A DNA stretch of 64,000 nt from NCBI RefSeq assembly GCF_024137965.1, contig NZ_CP099975.1, forward strand, positions 2,914,001 through 2,978,000, in the 5' to 3' direction. This document shows positions 17,213 through 25,362 of this stretch, piece by piece. The number at the start of each line of letters is the position of its first letter. Positions within the stretch are counted from its first letter, which is position 1. This stretch comes from Halomonas sp. Y3 (GTDB taxonomy: Bacteria; Pseudomonadota; Gammaproteobacteria; Pseudomonadales; Halomonadaceae). The notes beneath the pieces were generated by a model that had not been told where the DNA came from, ran no database searches, and saw nothing but the letters and a program-made list of their open reading frames with translations. The position numbers and the translations under genes are program-made.

Positions 17213-18048
17213 CTACATCACCGCATGGATCTCCTCCATGGTGGGCATCGCCATGATCTCCGTCATGCCGACCATGTCGCCGGCAGAGGCTTCCTGGGGC
17301 ATTTCCGCCATGCCATCCTCCTGCTCGCCTTCCATGATCAGGGCGTCATCGTCGCTCAGCAGCATGAGCGCCTCATCGTCGAGGTCCACCTCACCGGCGA
17401 TGAAGGTGCCATTGGCGTCCAGCTCATCCAGACCCACGTCCTTGAGCTTGACCACCTGCCCGATGGTGCCCGCGCTGTCGCCCTCCTGGGCGAAGATGAA
17501 GGTGCTACCGTCCACCTCGGCTGCCACGAAGAAGACGCCGCTGTCTTCCAGCCCCTGGCTGGCGATCAAGCGCGCCTCGGCAAAGTTGGCTGCCTCACCG
17601 CCCACCAGATAGGTATCGCCTGAGCCGAAGAGGGGACCGCCATCAGCGCTGTGCGAGGCGTCCAGGCCCGAAAAGGCGAGCAGGTCGCCGTCGGCAACGC
17701 TGAAGTCGGTCACGACATCAGCGTCTGCCGCCAGGAAGAAATTGCCCCCCTGGCCGCTGGCCGTGGTGCTGATATGGTAGTGTCGATCACGGCACCATTG
17801 TTGGCCACCGCGAAATTGAAGCGCGAGGCATCGCCGCTGGCGTCGATGGCCAGCGTATCCAGCTCGGCACCGTTGGCGTCGAGGTTCAGGCCGGCCGCAC
17901 CGTCGGCGTTGTTGTCGGTGGCGCCCGCGATCATCGGCGCAAGCCCGGACGCCGCCAGCGCCACGTTGATCTGAGTGGCATTGGTGCTATCGCTCAAATC
18001 GGCACTCACCGAGGCATCGGTGTCGATAAAGCCGAAGCTGACACTCCC
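17213..18048 (-). pseudogene. C-terminal remnant of a large Bap-like type I secreted adhesin
   Basis: Two overlapping reading frames together encode one continuous sequence. The upstream part (to about 17785) reads GSVSFGFIDTDASVSADLSD, then NNADGAAGLNLDANG. The downstream part starts near 17785 with TTASGQGGNFFLAADADVVTDFS and continues to a stop at 17213. A frameshift near 17780 separates them. The acidic composition and the layout fit the C-terminal region of a type I secreted adhesin. There is no start codon, and the upstream end is cut exactly where the TnpB element begins. The matching N-terminal remnant lies on the other side of the element. Confidence 0.65.
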
Positions 18049-18200
18049 CGCCCGCCGCGCTTCGCGCTTTGGGCGAGAGTTCTGAGGTCACCCCCAGAAC
18101 CTTCCTGCTTCGACACGCCTTCACTAGGCCGTGGCTAGGCCACGGCCCCCCGCTCCAGTCGCTCCACAGGCTAACCCCGCCAGCCCGGCGGTTCGGATAT
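18049..18200 (-). ncRNA. Candidate omega RNA (right-end guide RNA) of TnpB
   Basis: TnpB guide RNAs are encoded at the 3' end of tnpB and the right end of the element. In transcription order there are three hairpins here: CCGTGGC-TAG-GCCACGG (18145-18129), GTTCTG-loop-CAGAAC (18100-18079), and an imperfect GC-rich stem closed by CGCCC and GGGCG (18075-18049). The guide would then be the adhesin DNA just outside 18049. Its 5' boundary is a guess. Confidence 0.5.
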
Positions 18201-19260
18201 TTCTGGCCGCGTTGATATCACGGTCGATGGCTTGGCCGCAGCCCTCGCAGTGCCAATGGCGTTGCGATAGCGGCAGTTTCTCAACTTGGTGCCCACAGCC
18301 GTGGCACCGCTTACTGCTCGGCAGCCACTGGCTGACTTTCACCAGCTGCCGGCCCGCCCAGTTGGCCTTGTACTCAAGCTGGCGCAAGAATTCACCCCAG
18401 CCGGCATCGCTGATGGCCTTGGCCAAGGAACGGTTCTTGAGCATGCCCACGATATTGAGCGACTCGACACACAGCACTTGGTTTTCGTTAATCAGCGTGC
18501 GGGTCGCCTTGTGGATCGCATCGCGGCGGCAGTCCGCGATCCTGGCATGTAGCCGCGCCACTTTCTGGCGCAGCTTGTGGCGGTTGCGCGAGCCTTTCTG
18601 CTTTTTCGACAACCGGCGTTGCAGATAGGCCAGCTTGGCCTCATAGCGCTTGAGATGACGCGGGTTGCCCGACTTCATGCCCTCGCTGGTGATGAACAGG
18701 TCGGTCAGGCCGAGATCGATGCCTACCCTCTTCGGCGTGACCGGCAGCGTCTCCGGCTCGAACTCGCACAGGCAGCTGATGAAATAGCGGCCGGCACGAT
18801 CCCGCGAGATCGTGATGCTGGAGGGTTCGCTGGGCAGCGGACGGCTCCAGCGGATCGGCAGCGGCGCCGTGGTCTTGGCGATGGTGATCTCGCCATCGCA
18901 ATAGCGAAATGCCGCCTTGGTCAGCCGGATCGACTGCCGGCCGTCCTTGCGCTTGAAGCGCGGATAGCGCGCCTTGAGTTTGGGGTTGAAGAAATTGTCG
19001 AAGGCCGCCTTTTGATCGCGCAGCGTCTGCTGCAGGATCACGCTGGAGACATCCTTCAACCAGGGATAGTCGGCCTTGAGCGCGACCAGGCGCTTTTCTG
19101 CGGCGGCGTGCGACACCGGCTCGCCCCGCTGCTGATAGGCCTCGGTGCGATAGGCCAGCGTATTGTTCCAGACAAAACGGGTACATCCGAACGACTGCGC
19201 CAGCAGCACCGCCTGCTCGGGGGTGGGATAGAACCGTTCTTTGTAGGCACGTTTTATCAT
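18124..19260 (-). CDS. tnpB: TnpB RNA-guided nuclease
   Basis: The 378-residue protein is full length for the family. The N-terminal part begins MIKRAYKERFYPTPEQ. The RuvC triad is intact: D182 in GIDLGL, E266 in CVESLN, and D349 in DRDINAARN. A zinc ribbon has C319, C322, C338 and C341. Hence the nuclease is likely active. TnpB uses a right-end RNA to cut DNA at a target next to a short adjacent motif, which favours retention of the element. The C-terminal tail is Gly/Ala-rich (GATGAGGRGLATA) and encoded by the first right-end hairpin. Confidence 0.93.
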   Translation of the reverse strand: MIKRAYKERFYPTPEQAVLLAQSFGCTRFVWNNTLAYRTEAYQQRGEPVSHAAAEKRLVALKADYPWLKDVSSVILQQTLRDQKAAFDNFFNPKLKARYPRFKRKDGRQSIRLTKAAFRYCDGEITIAKTTAPLPIRWSRPLPSEPSSITISRDRAGRYFISCLCEFEPETLPVTPKRVGIDLGLTDLFITSEGMKSGNPRHLKRYEAKLAYLQRRLSKKQKGSRNRHKLRQKVARLHARIADCRRDAIHKATRTLINENQVLCVESLNIVGMLKNRSLAKAISDAGWGEFLRQLEYKANWAGRQLVKVSQWLPSSKRCHGCGHQVEKLPLSQRHWHCEGCGQAIDRDINAARNIRTAGLAGLACGATGAGGRGLATA

Positions 19261-19364
19261 ACTGGAAAGATATCAGGGTTTTGAGGCAGTATCCATTGAG
19301 CACCGCTTCGCGGTGCGCGCTTGTATCACCGCCCGATTGGGCGATGCTTTACGCGCTGTTTGGT

Positions 19365-19815
19365 AAGGCCTGGCACATGCGCCGCCTCGCCGGGGCCCGC
19401 CTCATCCTGCTCGGCCAGCAGGCCGTCGATGATCTCGGCAATGGCCGCCACGCTCGGCACCGCCAGCGCTGCTGCCGAAGGCGGGTTCCAGGCCCTGGGT
19501 CACGTCGATGGCCGCATCACCCAGGGCGGCGCTCTCACCCAGGGGCATGAAGTCCGCCTGCAGCTCACCCTGCGGGGTGCTGGCAAGATTCAACTGCACC
19601 AGCTCATCCTGCTCATCCACCAGCCACAGTATCGGCTGCTCCGCCCCCTGGGCGAAAAAACGCTCCACGCTGATGGCGTCGCCATTAACCAGCTGCAGCA
19701 GCAGATCGTCGCCGGCCTGTTCCACGGAGAGCAACTCGGAGGGCGTCAGATTGACGACCGTGGGGCCCAGCAGGTCCACCGGGATGGCTTGCGCGGCCTT
19801 GTTCAGCATATCCAT
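19365..19815 (-). pseudogene. N-terminal remnant of a Bap-like adhesin (BapA prefix-like domain)
   Basis: The frame from ATG 19815 begins MDMLNKAAQAIPVDLLG and continues through a region like the BapA prefix domain (VNLTPSELLSVEQAGDDLLL, ISVERFFA, LWLVDEQDELVQLNL). Near 19460 a frameshift occurs. The sequence then continues in another frame as VPSVAAIAEIIDGLLAEQDE up to about 19365, where the mobile element region begins. This prefix domain normally starts adhesins of thousands of residues. Only about 150 residues remain, so the repeat region was lost. Confidence 0.7.
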
Positions 19816-20123
19816 GTCGCACCTTCTCTTTGAGCTGTCAGGGAAAATGACTACCCGTTACCAGCAGACGCCTTGGGCAGTCATACATGCCTTACACAGC
19901 GCCAGCGAGCCTGGATGCAGCTGTACAGGATTTTTTTTGTTCATCGCACTTTGCAGGGGCAGCCGGCTCTCGTGAAACGCATCCACTTTCCGTATCCCTG
20001 TGTAGTCTTTTTGTCGCTACTCTCTTTCTGCCGCCGTCGTCTGCGTGACCGCCGTCGCTGCGGCATGGCAAAGTTCGAGGCTGACCGGCCAAGCGCCACC
20101 ACCTCCACGCCAGAGACAGCCAA
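19816..20123. other. 308-base gap between adhesin remnant and sigma factor
   Basis: The gap holds the divergent promoters of the dead adhesin and the ECF operon. A T8 run at 19931-19938 follows an imperfect CCTG/CAGG stem. Purine and pyrimidine runs are common, but no coding frame looks real. TGAAAC (19973) and CGTATC (19991) are faintly ECF-like but too close together. Confidence 0.5.
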
Positions 20124-20669
20124 GTGACACGGGAACGCGAGGAATTTGACCATGCGGCCGCTCTCGAGGCCTGTGCCCGCGGTGATCAGCAGGCCCTCCA
20201 TGCCATCTATCTGCATGAGGGTGGCCGCCTGCTCGGCGTGGTGCAGCGCATCGTGCGCGACCGCAGCATGGCAGAGGACATTGTGCATGATGCCTGTCTC
20301 AACATCTGGCGACGAGCCAGTACCTATGACCGCAGCCGCGGGTCGGCGCGCGCCTGGATCTTCAGCGTGGCCCGGCACCTCGCCCTCAATGCGATACGCG
20401 ACCGCCGCAGGGAGGTCGTCACCGACGACCCACATCAGGTCGAGCCACTGGAGAGTACCGGGCCCCAGGACGTGGCCGACTGGCAGGTCGGCGCGCGCAT
20501 GGATCACTGCCTGGCGCAGCTCGAGCCCGAACGCCGCGCCTGCCTGCTGCATGCCTACGTCAACGGCTACAGCCATGCGGAAATCGCCACCCACACCGAC
20601 ACCCCGCTGGGTACGGTCAAGGCCTGGATCAGGCGCAGCCTCGAACGGCTGCGGGAGTGCATGTCGTGA
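20124..20669 (+). CDS. ECF RNA polymerase sigma factor
   Basis: The 181-residue protein has a sigma-2 region (AEDIVHDACLNIWRRASTYD, then ARAWIFSVARHLALNAIRDRRRE) and a sigma-4 region (LLHAYVNGYSHAEIATHTDTPLGTVKAWIRRSLERLRE). Its pairing with a RskA-type anti-sigma suggests the SigK-like ECF group. It starts with GTG at 20124; the ribosome binding site is weak. Its stop overlaps the anti-sigma start (GTGA), so the pair is made in step. It is likely to respond to a cell-envelope or redox cue. Confidence 0.9.
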   Translation: MTREREEFDHAAALEACARGDQQALHAIYLHEGGRLLGVVQRIVRDRSMAEDIVHDACLNIWRRASTYDRSRGSARAWIFSVARHLALNAIRDRRREVVTDDPHQVEPLESTGPQDVADWQVGARMDHCLAQLEPERRACLLHAYVNGYSHAEIATHTDTPLGTVKAWIRRSLERLRECMS

Positions 20670-21529
20670 GCCCGCATGACCTACCCAAAGATCCGGACAT
20701 CCTCGCTGGCGAGTATGTGCTGGGCCTGCTGGATGAAACGCAGCGCCGTGGCGTCGAGGCGCGCCTGGCAGTCGACCCGGCGCTGCGGCAGGCCGTCGGC
20801 CGCTGGGAGGAACGCTTTCACCCCTATACGGCGCTGGCACCGTCGCTCACGCCCTCGGAGCGGCTTTGGCCGCGTATCCAGCGCAGCCTGACGGCGCTCG
20901 ACGAAGAGCAACGCAGCGCGCAGGCCGCCGGATCCGTCACGTCGTCGCCCTCTCCCCCGGAGGCGCGCGAGGCGACAGCGCCGCCCCCGACGAAGCGCCA
21001 GGCGCGGGAGGCGCAGGAAGGTCGGCTGGCGCGCCCCCCCCGCCGCTCGGGCAGGATGTGGCAGAGCCTCACCCTGTGGCGCAGCCTGGCGGGCGCCGGG
21101 CTGGCGGCGCTGGTCACCGTCATGGTCACCGAGCCCCCGCCGCAGCGAATAGAAGTGCCCGTGGAGGTGCCGGTGGAAGTCCGGGTCGAAGCGCAGCCGC
21201 GCTATATGGTGGTGCTGATGGGCACGGAAGAAGCCACCGCCGGCTGGGTGGCTCAGGCCAGCAGCGCCAGCCAGGTCAGGCTGTTTCCGCTGGCCGGCTA
21301 CGAGCTGCCCGAAGACCGCGCCCTGGAGCTCTGGACCCAGCTGGAGGCCTGGAACGAGCCGGTCTCGCTGGGACTGATCGAGCCGGGCCGGCCGCTGGAG
21401 ATTGCCCTGGAAGGCATCGCCCTGGAGGGCAACCAGCTGTTCGCCATCTCACTGGAGCCCCCGGGCGGCTCGCCCACCGGGCAGCCAACCGGCCCCATCG
21501 AGTTCGCCGGACACCTGGTGGAACTTTGA
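20666..21529 (+). CDS. RskA-family anti-sigma factor
   Basis: The 287-residue protein begins with GTG overlapping the sigma stop. The N-terminal cytoplasmic domain carries LAGEYVLGLLDETQRRGVEARLA, typical of RskA/anti-sigma-K proteins, and should bind the sigma factor. A low-complexity Pro/Ala/Arg stretch follows, then one transmembrane segment (about residues 140-157). A short VEVPVEVPVEVRVEA repeat leads to the periplasmic RskA domain (about 170-285). Control is probably by cutting of the anti-sigma in the membrane. Targets of the sigma factor are unknown. Confidence 0.87.
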   Translation: MSPHDLPKDPDILAGEYVLGLLDETQRRGVEARLAVDPALRQAVGRWEERFHPYTALAPSLTPSERLWPRIQRSLTALDEEQRSAQAAGSVTSSPSPPEAREATAPPPTKRQAREAQEGRLARPPRRSGRMWQSLTLWRSLAGAGLAALVTVMVTEPPPQRIEVPVEVPVEVRVEAQPRYMVVLMGTEEATAGWVAQASSASQVRLFPLAGYELPEDRALELWTQLEAWNEPVSLGLIEPGRPLEIALEGIALEGNQLFAISLEPPGGSPTGQPTGPIEFAGHLVEL

Positions 21530-21643
21530 ATCCTCGCCGCCACAGCGCCACGTGGTCACCGGTGACAGGGAGTCTCCGCCTCGATATGGCCGTTAAATGT
21601 CACTACAATGGCATTTTGTTTTCAGATCCATGGATGGCCCGAA

Positions 21644-22462
21644 ATGTCGCCACATTCTATTCCTACTCGCTCAGCCGCCCCGCGCCAGCTACTGATCGGC
21701 TTTGGCCTACTGGCTGCCGCCTGGCTGGCCGTGATAGGCGTAGACATGCTCAATCTTTTCGGCGCTGGCGACAGCCTTTACGACCGCATGATCGACCGCA
21801 ACACCACCCGCTCCTGGGTCTGGGTCATGCTATTCAGCGAGGGCGCGCCGATCGAGATCCTTCAGTGGCTGACCCTGGCGCTGGCGGCAGGCGTTGCCTT
21901 TACGCACTACGGCAGGCTCTCTCCCGTCGCTGCCGCCGGCACGCCGGAGCGCAGAGCCGCTCTGTTCTGGCTACTGATGGGCATCGCCCTGATGCTGATG
22001 CTGATTGAGGATGCCGGCAACATGCGCCACTGGATGCGCAGCACCGCCTATCACTTCATCGGCGGAAAATCTTCTAAGTATGTGGAACTGACTTACTTCT
22101 TTGTACTGGCCTGCGTGCCACTCTCCGCCCTGCTGCTGTTCGGGCGCAGCATTCTGAGCCTGCCTCGTACGCGGCTCTATCTGCTGGGTGGCTTCGCCTT
22201 CTACGGCCTGGCGGCCGGCGGCTCGGCCTTCCGCTACGACTGGTACGACAGCATCGGCCAGTGGGTCCACCACACGCTGCTGGGCGACAGCCTGAAAATC
22301 ACTGAGGTCGGCGGACACAGCCACTACTTCTGGCTGATGGATTTTCTGGTGGAAGAGTCGCTGGAATTTGCCGGGGCCACGCTGCTGGCCGCGGCGGCAC
22401 TGCACTTCGGCTTCGAGTTCTCCCGCCGCCGTGCCAGCGAACTTGCCAGCGCCGAGCCATGA
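21644..22462 (+). CDS. Multi-pass membrane protein of unknown function
   Basis: The 272-residue protein has about six membrane helices (for example LLIGFGLLAAAWLAVIGV, ALFWLLMGIALMLMLI, LTYFFVLACVPLSALLLFG). Charged loops hold conserved-looking DAGNMRHWMRS and HSHYFWLMDFLVEESLEFAG. The latter puts His, Asp and Glu near a membrane face, as in metal or lipid enzymes. No family was recognised. It precedes the gtrB-like gene by 75 bases on the same strand and may be part of that cassette. The ATG at 21644 is preferred; ATG 21608 is possible. Confidence 0.7.
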   Translation: MSPHSIPTRSAAPRQLLIGFGLLAAAWLAVIGVDMLNLFGAGDSLYDRMIDRNTTRSWVWVMLFSEGAPIEILQWLTLALAAGVAFTHYGRLSPVAAAGTPERRAALFWLLMGIALMLMLIEDAGNMRHWMRSTAYHFIGGKSSKYVELTYFFVLACVPLSALLLFGRSILSLPRTRLYLLGGFAFYGLAAGGSAFRYDWYDSIGQWVHHTLLGDSLKITEVGGHSHYFWLMDFLVEESLEFAGATLLAAAALHFGFEFSRRRASELASAEP

Positions 22463-22537
22463 CGTCTAGCGGCGGCTGAGCACGGCCGGCCTGCAGTAAC
22501 GCACCGGGCATCACCGATGACGCAAATAGGAAGCAGC

Positions 22538-23503
22538 ATGCACGCAAGGTCAAGCCGCTGGCGCTTATCTCTGGTGGTACCGGTATACGATGAGGCAGAA
22601 GCGCTTGAGCCTTTTCTGAGCGCCACGCTACCAATGCTGGAAAAGCAGGCGCCGGAACTGGAGATCCTGTTCGTCGATGACGGCTCCCGGGATAGCACCC
22701 TGAGCAAGCTTCGGGAGCTGGCCGCCAGCGATCCGCGTATCCGCTACCTGGCCTTCAGCCGCAACTTCGGCAAGGAAGCGGCGCTCAGCGCGGGTATCGA
22801 GCACGCCCGCGGCGATGCCGTGATACTTATCGATGTGGACCTGCAGGACCCTCCCGAGCTTATCGCCAAGTTCCTCTACCACTGGCGAGTAGAGGGCTAC
22901 GACATGGTCTACGGCGTGCGGCAGACGCGCCGTGCCGACAGCGCCACCAAGCGCCAGACGGCGGGCTGGTTTTATCGGATCTTCAACCGGGTCAGCGACA
23001 CGCCGATTCCACCCAATGCCGGCGACTTTCGCCTGCTCGACCGCCAGGTGGTCGACGCGCTGCGGCAGCTGCCGGAGCGCAACCGCTTCATGAAGGGGCT
23101 CTACGCCTGGGCCGGCTTTCACCAGCTGGGCGTGCCCTACCATCGTCCGGCACGCCAGGTGGGCAGCAGCAAGTTTCGCTATTGGAAGCTATGGAATTTT
23201 GCCCTGGATGGCATCTTTAGCTTCAGCACGCTGCCGCTGAGAGTCTGGAGCTATCTGGGTGGGGTCGTCGCGCTGCTGGCGTTCGGCTATATACTGGTAA
23301 TCATCACCAAGGTACTGCTGCTGGGCCGAGACGTACCGGGCTATGCCTCGCTGATGACCACCGTGCTGTTCTTCGGCGGCATGCAGCTGCTCTCCATCGG
23401 CATTCTCGGCGAATACCTGGGCCGACTGGTCACCGAGAGCAAGCGCCGTCCGCTCTACCTGATCGCCGAGACCAGTCCGCCCCGCCAAGACGGAGAACCC
23501 TGA
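22538..23503 (+). CDS. GtrB-like bactoprenol glycosyltransferase (GT2)
   Basis: The 321-residue protein starts with a GT2 domain (SLVVPVYDEAEALEPFL, EILFVDDGSRD, DVDLQDPPELI as the DxD region, RNRFMKGLYAW). It ends with two membrane helices (about residues 235-300), the shape of GtrB and ArnC. It would load a sugar onto undecaprenyl phosphate on the inner face of the membrane. AGGA precedes the ATG at 22538. The next gene is a GtrA-like flippase. Confidence 0.88.
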   Translation: MHARSSRWRLSLVVPVYDEAEALEPFLSATLPMLEKQAPELEILFVDDGSRDSTLSKLRELAASDPRIRYLAFSRNFGKEAALSAGIEHARGDAVILIDVDLQDPPELIAKFLYHWRVEGYDMVYGVRQTRRADSATKRQTAGWFYRIFNRVSDTPIPPNAGDFRLLDRQVVDALRQLPERNRFMKGLYAWAGFHQLGVPYHRPARQVGSSKFRYWKLWNFALDGIFSFSTLPLRVWSYLGGVVALLAFGYILVIITKVLLLGRDVPGYASLMTTVLFFGGMQLLSIGILGEYLGRLVTESKRRPLYLIAETSPPRQDGEP

Positions 23504-23505
23504 TT

Positions 23506-23889
23506 GTGCGCAGCGTCGCCGAGCTGTGGCGCCTGCTGCGCTTTCTTGCAGTAGGCGGCGCGGCCACCCTGACCCATCTTGGCGTTGCCACCGCGCTGCT
23601 GCTGAGCGGTGCGCCGCTGCCGGTACTGGCGATCAACCTAGTCGCCTACCTCTGCGCCTTCAGCGTCTCTCTGGTGGGTCACCAGCGGGTCACCTTCCAG
23701 CGTCGCGCCCGGCTGCCCCACTTCATTGCCATGTCGCTTGGCGGCTACCTAGGGAATAACCTGCTGCTGCTGGCAGGGCTCGGACTCGACGCCGCTCCCC
23801 TCGCGGCCATTACCTTCGCTACGCTAACCACCGCCGCCATCACCTACCTGGTGGCCAGGCAATGGGTATTTCGCACCGACTACCCCTGA
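23506..23889 (+). CDS. GtrA-family flippase
   Basis: The 127-residue protein has four membrane helices and GtrA features (LLRFLAVGGAATLTHLGVA near the start, YLCAFSVSLVGHQRVTFQ, TYLVARQWVF at the end). GtrA moves the lipid-linked sugar across the membrane. It starts with GTG at 23506 behind GGAGA, two bases after gtrB. Its stop overlaps that of the converging GtrII-like gene by 10 bases. Confidence 0.9.
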   Translation: MRSVAELWRLLRFLAVGGAATLTHLGVATALLLSGAPLPVLAINLVAYLCAFSVSLVGHQRVTFQRRARLPHFIAMSLGGYLGNNLLLLAGLGLDAAPLAAITFATLTTAAITYLVARQWVFRTDYP

Positions 23890-25358
23890 AGACTCAGCAC
23901 CAGCTGCTCACCATCCCACCACAACCGGTAATAGCGCGACTGGTGCAGCAGGGCCTCCACCGCCCCCGGCGGCGAAGCCTGGGGGGTCGTGACCACCACC
24001 TCCTCGAACAGGCCCCGCAGGTCCAGCGCCGGCTCGTTCCAGTAGTCACCCTCTTGCAGCCCCCGAGGCAGCAAGGTACGCATCAGCGGGTCCAGCGGGC
24101 GTATGCGTTCCGCCACGGGCGGCCAGACCCAGTTGCCCTCGACAACCAGCCGGTCACGGCCGTTCTGCAGATACTGGGTATTGACGCGATCGGCGATATC
24201 GCGCAGCAGCCACTCCTCATGGCGCTGCAGCTCACCCGCCAAGCTGCCAAATAGCCAGGCCTGCAGCAGCACCGTGGCGCAATAGGCCCCCGCCACCGTC
24301 CCAGCAAGGCGCCGCCACAGTTCCCCCGGCCTCAGATGCCAGGCCAACAGCGCCCAGCAGGCCACCACCCCCCCCAGCCCCACGAAGGCCCGGGGCTGCC
24401 AAATGGGGTTGACCAGCGCCAGCATAAGACCAAACAGGGCGATCGGGCTGAGCACTAGACACAGCAGCACCGGCCAGCGCCGCCGCCAGGTGGCGCCACC
24501 TAGCGCTCCCACCAGCACCATCCCCAGCAGCAGGCCCAGCGCCACCAAGGCCCCGGGATGCAACCAACCCAGGGCCTTCTGCCAGGCCAGGAGCAAGTTT
24601 TGCCAGGCGCCCCCTGGCAGCGCGGCAAGCTCGAAACGCTCGGCATGGTGGGCGCTATAGCCCGCCTCAGGCAGGAAGTGCTGCATTACCGGATAGTAGA
24701 GCAGTAGCCCCAGTACCAGCGCCGACAGGGCCCGCCACAGATCATGCCAAAGCCGGGCAGGCCCGGATTGCCGCGCCGCCAGGGCGCCCTGCAGACAGCA
24801 CATCGCCAGGAAGATATTGACCGCCGGCTGGTAGAGCATGAACACCGCCAGCAGCCAGCCAGCCGCAATGCCAATACCGAGATAGGCACGCGGCGACCAG
24901 AGCGCGCCGGCGGCCAGCATCGCACCCAGCATCGCCAGACTCATGGAAAACGCATCGAAGCGAAAGGCCATGTTCTCGATAAACAGCGGCGTGGCGAACA
25001 GCGGCAGCGCGCAGGCCAACCAGCTCCAGCGCGCCGGCGCCTGCAGCTGGCGGCGTACGATTACCAGCGTCAGCGCCATCAGGCCGATGGCCAGCAGCTG
25101 CGGCAACGGGGTGACATCCAGCAGCTGCCCATCCCGGGTCAGCAGGCGCATGACCAGTGTTGTTAGAGGGCGACCGTTGTCCTCCCAGCCCAACATACCC
25201 CAAAGGCTGCGCCCGCGATCGTCCAGGAAGCGATAGCCAGATAACCAGATACCCGACCACAGCAGCAGATAAGCCAGCAGCGCACGGCGAAACACCCAGC
25301 CGTCGCTGCCCCCGTCACCTTCATGCCCTAGCCCTAGCCCTAGCCCCAGCCACCGCAT
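23880..25358 (-). CDS. GtrII-like glucosyltransferase, integral membrane
   Basis: The 492-residue protein has about 10-11 membrane helices. It shares the GtrII-type start pattern: GYRFLDDRGRSLWGMLGWEDNGRPLTT in the first periplasmic loop, followed by QPAVNIFLA. In Shigella, GtrII adds glucose from the bactoprenol carrier to O-antigen in the periplasm. The N-terminus LGLGLGLG is encoded by a hexanucleotide repeat. It starts 4 bases after the stop of the acyltransferase gene, so the two are coupled. It converges with gtrA. Confidence 0.75.
   Translation of the reverse strand: MRWLGLGLGLGHEGDGGSDGWVFRRALLAYLLLWSGIWLSGYRFLDDRGRSLWGMLGWEDNGRPLTTLVMRLLTRDGQLLDVTPLPQLLAIGLMALTLVIVRRQLQAPARWSWLACALPLFATPLFIENMAFRFDAFSMSLAMLGAMLAAGALWSPRAYLGIGIAAGWLLAVFMLYQPAVNIFLAMCCLQGALAARQSGPARLWHDLWRALSALVLGLLLYYPVMQHFLPEAGYSAHHAERFELAALPGGAWQNLLLAWQKALGWLHPGALVALGLLLGMVLVGALGGATWRRRWPVLLCLVLSPIALFGLMLALVNPIWQPRAFVGLGGVVACWALLAWHLRPGELWRRLAGTVAGAYCATVLLQAWLFGSLAGELQRHEEWLLRDIADRVNTQYLQNGRDRLVVEGNWVWPPVAERIRPLDPLMRTLLPRGLQEGDYWNEPALDLRGLFEEVVVTTPQASPPGAVEALLHQSRYYRLWWDGEQLVLSLQG
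25326..25343 (-). repeat. CCCTAG hexanucleotide repeat (three units plus a variant)
   Basis: CCCTAG occurs three times in tandem, followed by CCCCAG. In the GtrII-like gene it encodes alternating Gly and Leu near the start. Being a multiple of three it cannot shift the frame, but it can change length. Confidence 0.8.
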
Positions 25359-25362
25359 CGAA

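Larger units (their letters stand above)
18049..19340 (-). mobile_element. TnpB-only IS200/IS605-type element (IS1341-like)
   Basis: The element carries tnpB but no tnpA. The right end (18049-18145) has three stacked hairpins. The left end near 19305-19325 has the hairpin GCACCGC-TTC-GCGGTGC. Outside 18048 the adhesin reading frame resumes. Outside about 19365 the adhesin N-terminal frame is found. The precise left boundary is not fixed. Without tnpA the element would need a transposase in trans. Confidence 0.7.

Noticed and set aside
18124..19260. TnpB as a CRISPR Cas12-type effector
   Set aside because: Size of 378 residues, IS-like ends and the lack of a CRISPR array all fit TnpB of an IS200/IS605 element.
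19973..19996. ECF-type self-promoter (TGAAAC and CGTATC) before the sigma factor
   Set aside because: Only 12 bases separate the two boxes, too few for a typical ECF promoter.
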